From Hirsutella rhossiliensis (taxonomy: Eukaryota > Ascomycota > Sordariomycetes > Hypocreales > Ophiocordycipitaceae): a stretch of DNA of 64,000 nt. The stretch lies in contig NW_025408668.1 in the NCBI RefSeq assembly GCF_020360975.1, forward strand, positions 5,766,001-5,830,000. The letters are read 5' to 3'. This document shows positions 1-12,151 of this stretch, piece after piece (position 1 is the first letter of the stretch; each line of letters starts with the position of its first letter). Under the pieces are notes generated by a model. That model saw nothing but the letters and a program-made list of their open reading frames with translations. It had not been told where the DNA came from and made no database searches. The translations under genes were made by a program, and so were the position numbers.

Positions 1-3000
1 TATAGTTCTTATTAAGTAACCTTAAATACTTCTAGGTTATATCTATAATTAGTATATACTAGTAAGAGCTTAGTTATTTTTATAACTAAGCTATTATAAG
101 CTAGTTATACTATTAATAGCTATTTAACTTAATTATTTTATTTATAGCTAATATAGTATTATAAATATTATTTAAGCGTTTAGTTAAGTTATTTTATTTA
201 TCTATCTATTTATAAGTAATAAGCTATACTAAGCCTATATTTCGTCTTTAATTATACTATAAGAGCTTATTAAAACTTAGCTATAAATATACTTCCTTTA
301 TTAAAGATAATCTTATTTAATAGTCTATAATTACTAATAATTATTTATAAGAATATATATACTAGCTCTTTTATATTACTTACTTCTTTATATAGTAAAA
401 AGTATTTATACTTTATTAGTTTATTAGTAATAATAAATATACTATTATACTTAACGTTAGTTATAAGTTCTTTTAATAGTAATAGCTTTATAATATAGTT
501 AAAAGCTATTAAATCCTATAGTTTTTCTAGTACTAATAGTAGTTATAACTCTCTATATAGTTTATATTATTTAGCTTTACTTTATATATAAAGTTTATAT
601 TCTTTAATAACTTATTATACTACTTCTTTAAGCTATAAAAAGTTATATTATCGTTTAATCTATTTTATTATTCTTTAGATTCCTTAATATTTATATATTA
701 AATATTCGTATATATCTTATATAACTTTATCTTATAATTTTAGTAATATCTAGATTTTATTTTTATATATTAAAACTTCTAAATATCTTATATTATATCC
801 GTTTAATACTTTATATTCTTTTATCTATTTTAGGATCTTTTAGTATATTAAGTTATTAGGTTATACTTTAAATATTATATTTAGCTATTATTATTAATAG
901 TTCCTATTTTCGTTAATTTCTAAGAGTTATCCTTTTACTATAAGTACCTTTATATTATAGTTACTTTATCGATTAAAAGTATTAGCTTAACTATTTTCTA
1001 TTCCTTTTTTATAGATTATTTCGTAGTTAAATCCTAATAAGTATTCGGCCTATTAGATCTATTATCCGTTTAACTATTATATTATTATAAAGTATAAGAT
1101 ATTTTTATAATCTATATAAACCTTAACTTTATACTTACTTTTAAGAAAGTAGTATTAAAATTCCTTAAAAGCTTAAATAATTATAAGGAATTCTTTATTA
1201 TATATAGGGTAATTACATTCTACGCTATATAGCTTCTTTAAATAGAATATAATTAGTTATAGTCTTCTTTTATTATCTTTTTATTTAATTTATACTCTTA
1301 AAGTAAAGTCTAATATATTAGTTTTAAGTTCGATTTATTATTTTAAATTAAAGGTAGTTAAGACTAGTTCTTATATAATTATAGTCTTAATATATTCGAA
1401 AGCTTTATTAGCTTTATCGTCTTATATAAATCCTTTTTCCTTTTTTATTAAGTTATATAGTAGTACTATAATCTTTCTAAAATCTTTAATAAATCGTTAG
1501 TAGTAATTTATAAATCCTTAGAAACTTTATACGTCCTTAACGTTCTTTAGTATTAGCTATTCTTTAACTAAGTTAATCTTATCTTATTATATTTATATCT
1601 CCTTTAGTAAGATTATATATTTAAGGAAGTCTACTTCTTATATATAGAACTTACTTTTCTTTAGTTTAACTAGTAACTTTATATTCTAAAGTATATAAAG
1701 TACCTTATAGACATATTCTTTATATTCTTTTAAGGTATCTAAAAAGATTAAGATATTATCTAGGTATACTACTATAAAGATATCTAAGTATTTACGTAGG
1801 ATATTATTAATTATCTATTAAAAGGTAGCTAGTATATTTATAAGTCTAAATAGTATTACTAGATATTTAAATAGTCTAAATTTTATTTTAAAAGCTATTA
1901 TCTATTTATATTCCTTTTTTATATATATTAAGTTATAAGCGCTTTTATAGTTAAGGGCTATAAACTATTTTTTACTATAGTTAATCTTATAGTTTTAATA
2001 TAAGTAGTAATAGTATTTAGTCCTTTATAATAATATCGTTTAAGCGTCTATAGTTAATAACTAGTTATAGCTTATTATTTTTCTTTAAAATAAATATAAC
2101 TAGGTAGCTTACTTTAAATATTAACGTTTATATATATCCCTTTTATAGATTCTCGTTAAGGTAGTCGCGTAGCGTTTATAGTTACTTTTTATTTAGGTTA
2201 TAAATCTTCTAAAACGTCGGCGTTATTTTATCCTTAAGATAAATTTTATAGTCTTATTAACTATATTTAAGTAACGTTATCTTAAGTTCTTCCTTAAAGA
2301 GTTTATTATATTTCTAGTATTCCTAAGGGATATTCTTTATTCTATCTTATAGGCTTTATTCTTTCTTTTAAGAGCTAGTTTCTCTTAACTTAAGCTCTTT
2401 ATTAATTTATTTAAGGTCTTTCCTTAAAGTAATAATAACTCTTTAAATCTTTATATTATATCCTTTATTTTATTTATATTAAGTACTAGGTTATATAGCT
2501 ATATTAGTTAGTATATAGGTCTTATTAGTTAATTTTATTATATCTATTAGTTTAGTTACTATTTTTATTTATATTACTAAAGCCTATAATAATTTACTTA
2601 AATAGTTATCTTTTTTATCTTATTTAGTAGCTAAATTATCGTAAAATTTTACTTTCTTTTAAATCTATTAGTCTTAAAAACTTATATCTTTATTTTAATA
2701 TAGCTAGCTAGTTTTCTAGTTAATTAATAAGTTACTCTCCTATACCTATAAAAGCCTTAATATAAGGTTATATTCTTTAATATCTATAATATTAAAGTTA
2801 ACTTATTTATTATAGCCCTAGATATTAATATTAAGGTAATTAATCTTTATATTAATAATTCTATTATTATAGTTAAAGGCCTCTCCTTTAATATTTATAA
2901 GTTTATATAGATCTTTCTTACATTTTAATATAAGTTAGTAACGATTAACGACTTAAAGTAAAATATAATTACTTACTACGTTATAATTTATAATTATATA

Positions 3001-3762
3001 TATATAATATCCTACGATTTAAATATTTAATATTATTTAGTTATTATAGCTTACTACTACTATATATAGGGTCCTTAGATCTTATTATATTATACTAGTC
3101 TATAGCCCTTTTATAGATAGCGTACCTTATTTTTTACTTAGTCCTTATTTATTTTATTTAGGTATTCTTCTTTAATTTATTATTAATATTATTTCTTTAT
3201 ATTTTTATTATATAGTATTATATTAAGGCTTAAGAGACTAATTTCTTATAGCTAATTAAAGATTTCTTATTTCTTAACGCTATATTATTTATATTATATT
3301 ACTTTATAGTTAATTATATACTATACTTTATAATTCTATTTATTTTTATATTAAAGGTTAAGTTTTTGTTTTATATCTTTTTATTTTATATATAGTATCT
3401 CTATATTAATTCTTCTTTAATTAAATATAGCTTATAGCTTTTATATATATTACTAATAATCTTTTAGTATACTATTATATTATTTATACTATATATATAC
3501 TTTTTTATATTTATAAACTTTATAGTTTAAGTATATATATTTATTATAATCTTCTTTATTATACTTAACTTATTATATAAGTCTTTAAAAGATTAAGGGT
3601 TTAAATACCTTAAAGTAAGTAGCGTTATACTATTCCTTTATTTTAGCGTATTTATAGATTTTATATATTTTTAAAAGATATCTTATTAATAAACTATAAT
3701 TATTATAGTATTTAAGTAGTATACTATAATTAGGTTCTAATAATATAACTTAGTTATTTAAG
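1..3762 (-). mobile_element. RIP-degraded Gypsy-type LTR retrotransposon A, left (pol) part
   Basis: The stretch is extremely AT-rich and CpA and TpG are nearly absent, as expected after RIP. On the minus strand at about 1741-1780 a reverse-transcriptase active-site segment reads VVYLDNILIF, a Gypsy YLDD box with the second Asp changed to Asn by a G-to-A change. Frequent stops in the same frame fit CAA, CAG and TGG codons turned into stops. The element runs off the left edge of the window. Its rightward continuation appears to be 12152-14014, because element B is inserted at 3763-3767. Spacing between the RT box and the gag zinc knuckle (about 2.9 kb after removing element B) is longer than usual, so joining the two halves is tentative. 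Confidence 0.7.
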
Positions 3763-3767
3763 TAGCG
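3763..3767. repeat. Target-site duplication TAGCG, left copy
   Basis: TAGCG lies immediately outside the left LTR of element B. An identical TAGCG lies immediately outside the right LTR at 12147-12151. Five bases is the usual duplication length for Gypsy integrases. The match fixes both ends of element B. Confidence 0.85.
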
Positions 3768-4024
3768 TATAAGGGAATATATATTACGGTATAATTAGTT
3801 AGGTAGTAGAGATAGCTAGAGGTACTACGCTATATATATTATATTCTCCTTATTATAAGATTAAAGCTTACTAGAAAAGGGATTTCTCCTTTTTAGTTAG
3901 AGTAGTAAGAGGTCTATAATATATAAGCGAGGTAGGCACGATTCTCTACTAATACCTTACTAATATATTAGTACTATATACCTAAGTACTTTATTAGCCT
4001 ATACCTCTTAGTAGCGCTCTTATA
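3768..4024 (-). repeat. 3' LTR of Gypsy element B
   Basis: 257 bp, near-identical to 11890-12146 and in the same orientation. Differences I compared by eye, for example GGCACGATTCTC versus GGTACGATTCCC, are C/T or G/A changes as RIP would produce. Confidence 0.88.
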
Positions 4025-4405
4025 ATTATCTCCCCTCCTATATAGACGTCTTAGCTATATCTTTAATATATATTGCTTTTACTATACTATATATATTTAG
4101 TTAAGAAGAGAGGTAGTTTTAGTTATATATTATACGTATATGCCTATATAAGTATACGTTAGTTTACGCTCTATAACGTTAATAGTTATTATACTAGTAG
4201 TTACCGCTAAGTAACCGTTATAGTATCGCCTATATATTAGCCGCGTAACTATAATATAAAGAGTATATATATATATCTCTTACTTTTTTTTATTTTATTT
4301 TCTTTTTAACTCTTCCGCTTATAATTACTATAGAGTTTTATACCTTTTTTTATTAATCCCTTATACCTTTTTATATTACTTTTTATTAACGATTTATTAA
4401 CGATA

Positions 4406-6540
4406 ATGCCTTTTATATTAAAGAAGATAAAGAACTATAACGCTAATTTCCTACGTTATATATAGGAGTAGGTAGTAGCGGGTTCGCCCTTAAAGCGTAA
4501 GCGAACGGCCTAAAAGTCTCGTAGCGACGCTAGTTCCCCCTTAGCGAAGAAAGCTAAGAAAGGTATAGGGGAATCCTAGTCCTATATAAGGAACGGTGTT
4601 CCTACTATAAATAAAGCAGCTATAATATACTCTCCCGATTATATAAGCTAATAAGTAGTATATTAATTATAGATAAAAACACATCCTATAGAGCAAGAAT
4701 CGCTCGTTATTTTGCATATTATTATATATTAAACGGGTTGCCGGTTATCGTATAATCGGGAATCGAAGGAATAGAGCTAGCTTAGAATACTAGCTAAGAC
4801 CTCTTAAGAACACCGGCACGACCAACCTCCTTTAAACACGAATATTAGTAGAACCAAGACACTTCTAGATTTACTCGAGGTATTACGGAATTCCCTAGTC
4901 TTAGGGCTATACGGCAGCCTAAATCTGGTCCCGAAAGGTTCTTCCGTTTAGCTATAATTGTCTATATAAGACAGCATGTCCGCTAGTAAATAGATTAAGA
5001 ATCATTAACTTTAACACCTCTTCTATATACTAATACACTACTAATAAATTCCGTTGAAAATCCTACCTTATACTCCTTCTTCCCCTCTATTACGTAGTCT
5101 TACGTAATTCCTTGATTTCCTAAAATTCCGCTTTTGCTTATATACCTTAAGATCCTAAGAGACTTTTAGTCTAAGACCTAACGTTAGTAAGGGTCGTGCC
5201 CTTATTACCCTACCGAATACCCTAACTCTAACTACTAATAAGCCTACCTTTATAAGCTAAGAAACTTATAAGTCTATTACCCTTATTAGTAATACTAATA
5301 CTAGCGAGGAGATTATACCTAAGCGCTCTTAGGTAAGTACCGATAACTTAGCTACTTTATCTTAATAGGGCGGCTCTAGCTAATAAGAGATCGTCGCCTA
5401 GGCCGCTCCTTAAAATAAGTAAGCTAATATTAATAATAAGGCCTAGCTAAATAAGGGCTAAAACGATCTTAATACCTAGCTAAATAAGGGCTAAGATAAT
5501 AATAATAGTAATAATAGAGATAGCTACGATCTAACTCCTCCTACTAATAAACCTAAGAATAGCGGCGCTAGAGATAAGGGCACCTAAGCGGCGGTATAAA
5601 GCGGTCGCGCTTCTATAAAGAAGTATACTTAATTTAAAGCTAAAGCCCGCTTAGTTAAGGCCTATAGGGTTATCCCTTATAAGCTCTAGTATATATACTA
5701 TTTTAGGATAGTCGATAAGGAGTATAGTATAACCGAGCCTAAACCTATTAAGGTGCTTTTAATTAGCTATATTTTCTTAAGGGTTTCCTTAACGCGCTAT
5801 AAGTAGTACTATAAATATACCGCGACCTATAACTAAGTAAGTTTCCCTTTAACTTTAAATATTACGATTAATAAGCTAATCTTTCTTAAGGCCGCTACTC
5901 TTATATCTAATAACCGGGCTAATATAGTCGCTATCGTTAAGTACTTAAGCGAGCTTAATAAGCTAAAGACCGGTAATAAGGATACCGAGGACGATAGCTT
6001 AGACGTAGGCGTGCTTATTTTTAAGGAGGCTAATCGGCGTTATCTTACTATTATAGTATAGTATTTAGCTAAGGCTTTTAACGCCGCCGAGACGGCCTAT
6101 TATAAGTCCTTTAGGACTATAAGTATATAAAAGTCTACTATTATAAGTTTTATTTAACTTTTTTATTAGCGACCGCTTAACGATATATTAAGTCGAGCGT
6201 ACTAACTACTATACGCTAATTAATAAGCGCTACGAGCTTATTATTCGCTTTAACCCCGCGCCCTTATTTAATATCGCTTATATAAGCTTAGAGTACTAAG
6301 CCTAGGAATCCTAGTTAAAACTCCGCTTTATTAACGGCGATATAGGCTATACTTTATAGTAATATACCTTATTATTTACTAAGGCTAAGGTAAGTGCTAT
6401 ATTAATAAAGATAGGTCTTAACGTAAAGGATAAGGAAGGAGTAGAGGATAGGGTAGTTCCGGTATTTCTAAAGGTATTTAGTATAGTAGAGGGGGCGCCT
6501 TAGTTAGTTCCCGCTATGCTAATAAAGAAGAGAGGTAGTT
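4406..6540 (+). pseudogene. Former ORF antisense to the pol gene of element B
   Basis: On the plus strand, opposite to gag-pol, a reading frame opens at an ATG at 4406. It reads as a basic, Lys/Arg-rich protein with a KRKR run and a KKAKK run before it is interrupted by the solo LTR at 4585-5152. Beyond it, roughly 5640-6130, one frame stays protein-like for about 160 codons. Its only interruptions are TAG or TAA, as expected from RIP of Gln and Trp codons, and it contains phrases such as YLSELNKLKTGNKDTEDD. I recognise no domain. Exact start, end and the path across the solo LTR are uncertain. It may be an accessory antisense ORF of this Gypsy family or a captured host gene. Confidence 0.5.
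4580..5157 (-). repeat. Solo copia LTR with TCCTA target duplication
   Basis: 4585-5152 is the reverse complement of the copia LTRs at 26075-26642 and 31543-32110, and all three copies are exactly 568 bp. TCCTA flanks it on both sides (4580-4584 and 5153-5157). It is therefore a genuine insertion later reduced to a solo LTR by LTR-LTR recombination. It lies within the antisense ORF of element B, so it is younger than element B at this site. Confidence 0.88.
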
Positions 6541-6559
6541 AAAAGTAATAAATAGGTCT

Positions 6560-9500
6560 TATCTTTCTTTTATTTAGCTATAACTATCCTTCTCTCCTTT
6601 ATCGTTAGGGTCTTAATAGAGTTATAGTTTAGTTTTATTTTCCTTAATAATATTTAATAGGTAGTATAGATAGTTTTCCCTTATTCTCTTATTTTACTAT
6701 TTTATATATAGTTATAGGATATTTAGGCGTGCTAATATATTAATAAGTTAGTAGCGATTTAGTAGGGATTCGTTATTAATTTAATAGCGTCTCCCTATAC
6801 TAGTAGGTTTCCCTACCTTACTTAGTCTTATACCTCTTTTTCCCGGTTAAGCGAGTAGTATATTCTTTAATAAGGTCTTAGCTATTCGCTATATCTTTAG
6901 TATTAACCTATTAATTATACTTAGCTAGCTATTCTTTCTATTTAATAAGGAAAAAGGTATTGCCCTTAGATCTCTTTTAGTCTTTAATCTCTTAGACTTC
7001 CTATTTACCTTTATTATCCTCTAAGTCTAGTATTAATAGGGTTTCGCTATCTTTATAGGTGCCTTTTCGCTCTTTCTATAGCTCTAAGAGACTAATATAA
7101 AAAACGTTATAAAAGCGTAAGTACTTCTTAAGGAGTATAAGATAATATACTTACTTTCTAATAGCTTATAAGACCTAAAACGGTCTAATATACTTAGGTA
7201 AGAGTTTTCTTTTTTTATCCTTAAAGCGTAAATTCTTTATCGATAATACTATAAGGTCTCTTACTTTTAGTATAAGCGGTTAGTGCCTTAAATTATAGTA
7301 TTTCGCTTACGATTTAATAGCCTTTCTTTAGTATTCCTTAAGCCTCTTTTATAGCTCTTATAGCCTAGTAACTCTTACTCTTACTTTAGGTACCCCCCTT
7401 TAAATAATATTATCCTTAATATTAATATAAAAGTTTAGTTAGTAACCTATTAACGCTTTATTAAGTAATAACCTAGTTATTACGTTCTTTATATTATTAT
7501 ATATAAATTAAGTAATATATAGGAGTAACGCTTAGTTAGTTTATTTTAAGTTAGTAAAGTATCTTAAGTAGTACTATATAGCTTAATTTATTTATTTTAT
7601 TTACCCGTTAGTTTATAAGTAAAATATAGTCGATAGCCTACGTTTTACTTATAAGATAAAATAGAGATCTAACTAAAACTTACTTATAAATAAGGACCCT
7701 TTATTTAAGATAAAGCTTTTTAGAGGTCTATATACTAATTTAACTTAGTAATAAAATAATTCTACTAGCTCTAAAGCTATTATTATCTTAGAGATAAGAA
7801 AGAAAAGGTAATACTTAGTATATTAGTCTATAACTACTAAGATTATATTAACGTCTTATTTATTATACTATACTTTAGGTAGACTTATAGTAAAGTCTAT
7901 TAATAATTCTTCCTATTGTTATATAGGATATAGTAACGATTATATAGTACTATAAGGGCGATGCCTCTTAGATACTATACCTTAATATACTAAGTATAAC
8001 TAAACGTATTTATTTACGTCTTTTATTATTCTATCTTAGTAGAAGTTCCTCGCTAATAGTTCGCTAGTATATTAAGAGCTAAAGTATCCTACTAACGGAT
8101 TATTATAGAAGTGCTATATTAGCTCTTACTATAAAGCTACCTCTAGAAATACTATAATACGACCCTTTTATAGTAGTAGTTTATTTAAGTATACTAACTA
8201 AAAACCCTTCCCTTTTAAGAAGTCTTTAGTCTCCTTTAGCCTACTAATCGCTATATTAACTAAGTATATTTTAGTAACTTTAGTAATAGTTCTAAAACTT
8301 CTACTATATAAACCTTTATATAGTAAGCCGCTTCTTTAGCGGTCTTCCTTAAAAGTAACTATTTATAACTAGCTCTCTTTTTAGCTTAATTAGCTAATCG
8401 TTTAGGTCTCGCGCTTAAATTTATTATAGTTTCGCTATAGATAAGCTTATATATTTTCCTTATATAAAGGTACTTTACTATATATATATTAACTTAAGGT
8501 TAAGTATCTCTTTACCTATAAAAACGCCTTATTATTTCTTTATATAGATATAGTATTAATAGTAGCTAGTTTCGGTTATAGCTCTAGTAATAGTTCTATA
8601 AATAAGGGCTTCTTACCCTTATATCTAGGCATTCTTAATAGCGCGTTTACTAGGTTAGATTTACCTATATAATACTTAATCGTAAAGTTAAATAGTACTA
8701 AATATATATACTATCTTACTTACCTCTTATTTAGGGAGGTCTAGTATATAAACGTCTAGAGGTTATAGTAGTTTAATAATACCTTTACTTTATATACTAC
8801 CCCTTTAATATAATATCGCTAGTATTTAAATAACTTAACGATAGTAAAGAGTTCTTAGTTTAAAATACTATAATTAAGTTTAGCTTTAGTAAACTTCCTT
8901 AACTAAAATACGATCGGATAGTAACGCCCTTTATTATTAAGTTAAGAGATAATCCTTACTATTACGAATTACGATATATCTATTTTAATATAAATATATT
9001 TTTCTAGATTATAATATTAATAGAGTAAGGCTCCTTAAAAAGTATCCTTAAGAGCCTAAAACGCTACCCTTTTAGTAAGGTTTAGCTTTATACTCCTTAG
9101 CTTCTTCTTATTCTTACTCCCCTTTTATAATATAGTTAAGGGCGCTATAACTCTTAAGTACCTATATATAAATCGTTAGTAAAAATTATAAAACCTAAGG
9201 AAAACCTAAATATTATAGTAAGTTATAGGTTTAGGCTATTAAGCTATTACCTCTACCTATTAAGGGTCTATTAATACCCTATTAATAGATAATATAAACC
9301 TAAGGAACTCGACTAACTATTAATAAAAGATATACTTCGATAGTTTTATATAAAGCTCTATAGCCCTTAGCCTTTTTATTACTTATCCTAAGTATTTAGT
9401 ATATTCTTCTCTTATCTTAGAGTATATAAGGATATTATTAAGGTAGACTATATAGATTATATCTATAAGCCCCTTAAGCGCTTAATAGATATAGCTCTAA

Positions 9501-11870
9501 AACATAGCTAATACGTTAGTAAGTCTAAAGGGCATTACTAGGTATTTAAAATATCTATAATACGTTTAGAAAGCGGTCTTTTATTTATCTCCTTCTTAAA
9601 TTTAAATATATTAATATATATTTTATATATTAATCTTAGAAAAATACTTAGCTCCTTAATAGCGGTTAATAATCTTTAAAATAAAGGGTAAAGGGTACTA
9701 ATTCTTTTATATAACCTAATTAAGTCCTTAGTAGTCTATATATAGCTATAAGGTACTATCTATTTTTAAAATAAAAAGGATAAGCGCCCTAGCTAGGCTC
9801 TTTAACTCCTAGATTATTTTCCTTTTTATTACGTCTTAGATCTAGTCGCGTAATACTTAGAGTTCCTTTTATAATAAAGGGTAAATCGGTTTATAAGGAG
9901 GTTCTATATTAAGGATTAAATTAATTAAGTAATCCGTTCCCTTTCTAGCTAGTAATAAATCGGATTTATTAGCTAAGAAAGTATCTTTAAACTAGTAAAG
10001 AGTTAGTAGGATTTTAGCCTATTCTTCTTATAAAATCTATTTATCCTTATCTTTATTTAGTAATAAGATTAGCTTAGGATTAAGCGCTATTATATATACC
10101 CTTACCTTATTCTTATATTCTTAAAGGAATCTATAGGGATTTTATAGGGTTTCTTTACTTAGTTAATACTTAAACTATTACTATCGTTTCTATAAGATAA
10201 TATAAATACGTTTATCCTCTAAGGTAGTAACTAATAAAAAGATTAGTACTTAATCGTTTAGCGTTAACTTATTAGTACTAATATAGAAATAAGTAATTAT
10301 CTTTTCGGTGCCTCTTATATTTATTATTTAGAGCGATACTAACTATACTTTATACTCCCTTACCTTACTATTACTAAGCCCTAATAACTTAAGGTATAAT
10401 AGCGCTACTTATAGTAATCCTTATTATTAGGTAAAGTATATATCTATAAGGTTAATAGTACCGTAAGTATCTAAGTATATAGGGACTTTAATAGGGTTTC
10501 GCCTTAATATCCTTATAAGAGTTTTAAGTAACTATCTTATAAGTATTAAGTTTATTAAGGGAAAGGCGTTTACCTTAATATCTTACCTTTTCCTTATTTT
10601 ATAGTATTAAGTCTAAGAGTCTTTACTAGGGTTTTTACTTTTAAAGAATTAGTATATTTTATAGATAGGTATCCTAGCTTATTATATTAGAAATATATAA
10701 TTCCCGATTAAGTAAAAGATCCTCTTCTTCGATAATATCCCTTAGTTCGGCCCCTAGTAGGTATATTACTAGCTTACTAGTTATTAGTTAAATTAGTAGT
10801 ATTTCCTTAACGATTTAGCCTAGCTTATTAGCCTCTTTAATTCCTTCCCTTATATATACCGCCTTAAGGTATAATACTACTTCTATTCTTAGTTCCTTTA
10901 AGGGTAAAAGTAATATTAGTATATCGCTTCTTATTAGTAGTAGTATCTTAATATTATTAAGCGACTTATATAAGCTCTTCCTATTAATAAGTATAAATAG
11001 GTATTAAATAAAGGTTAATTTAGTCTTAAAGTTATAGCTCTAGCTTAGCGAAAAACGTAAGAGCACGTGCTTTTTTTAATAAGCGTTTAAAATACCTCTC
11101 TAAGGAGTTAAGGTATAAGCTAAACTTTAAGAGGGACTAGCCTTCTTATTAGCGAGCCTCCTTTAATTATATTACTAATAGTATCTCCTTATTTATAGTA
11201 TCCTTAATTAAGATAAGTATCTATTCCTTAAAGTATACCTAATCTATACTATATTTAGTTTAGTTAATCGGCGTTTATTCTTTAAGGTATTAGCGCTATC
11301 TTACTTTATAGTCGCTATATATATAATCTACTATATAGAGGATCTTTATTTTATCGCGATAAAAGCGTTTAAGCGCTACTTTAAAGGCGTCCTTTAGATC
11401 GTAAGTTTAGTCTAGATGTTTCTATATATTAATAGGTTAAGATAATTAAGCGATATTTTTAATCTTAACCTCGCTACTATAACTACCGTCCGATTTAAGG
11501 GAGTAGGACTATTAATACTTTCCTAAATAGATAGCGATAGCGCTAGTACGTTTAGTAATTTCCTCCTCTAATTATATAACGCGGTCTTATAAGCGTTTCG
11601 TCTCCTCTAGCTCCTTAATACGCGCTTATAGGGCTATAAGCTTTTCTTTATAAGTTGATAGTCTTACGCCTATAGGTAGCGATATCTTTAATATAGTTAG
11701 AATATCGTCTATAATAAGGGTCTATTTTAAGGATATATTTTCTAGTTCTTTATCTCCTAAGTAAATACCTAATATACGTAATAAAGAGGCCTCGACTAGT
11801 TAACTACTATATCGCGCTATAGGAGCGTTATATAGTCTTCTCTAAGTAGCTATCTTTACTTAGTAACTAA
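6560..11870 (-). pseudogene. gag-pol remnant of Gypsy element B
   Basis: The order on the minus strand is normal for Gypsy: gag with a coiled-coil-like Leu/Glu-rich stretch near 11590-11650, CCHC knuckle near 10653-10697 (reads Y-x2-Y-N-K-L-G-Y-x4-Y where family members have Cys and His), RT box near 9414-9453, and integrase expected at about 7500-8000 though I did not read its catalytic residues. Stops are dense and of the RIP type. No functional product is possible. The limits given are approximate. Confidence 0.7.
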
Positions 11871-11889
11871 AAAGGGAAGCTTTAGAAAT

Positions 11890-12146
11890 TATAAGGGAAT
11901 ACGTATTATAGTATAATTAGTTAGGTAGTAGAGATAGCTAGAGGTACTACGCTATATATATTATATTCTCCTTATTATAAGACTAAAGCTTACTAAAAGA
12001 AGGATTTCTCCTCTTTAGTTAGAGTAGTAAGAGGTCTATAATATATAAGCGGGGTAGGTACGATTCCCTACTAATACCCTACTAATATATTAGTACTATA
12101 TACCTAAGTACTTTATTAGCCTATACCTCTTAGTAGCGCTCTTATA
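11890..12146 (-). repeat. 5' LTR of Gypsy element B
   Basis: 257-bp partner of 3768-4024. It is followed by the second TAGCG target copy at 12147-12151. Because pol is on the minus strand, this is the promoter-side LTR. Confidence 0.88.
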
Positions 12147-12151
12147 TAGCG

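Larger units (their letters stand above)
3768..12146 (-). mobile_element. Complete but RIP-inactivated Gypsy LTR retrotransposon B
   Basis: The element is 8,379 bp between perfect TAGCG target duplications, with two 257-bp LTRs. Its pol is on the minus strand: RT active-site box near 9414-9453 (VYLNNILIYS, both Asp to Asn) and gag CCHC zinc knuckle near 10653-10697 with Cys-to-Tyr, His-to-Tyr and Gln-to-stop changes. A purine tract, read on the minus strand as AGGAGGGGAGATA, abuts the left LTR as a polypurine tract should, so the left LTR is the 3' LTR. LTR ends read TATA...TATA on the plus strand, consistent with TGTA...TACA after RIP. A 568-bp solo copia LTR (4585-5152) and an antisense former ORF occupy the part between pol and the 3' LTR. 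Confidence 0.88.
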
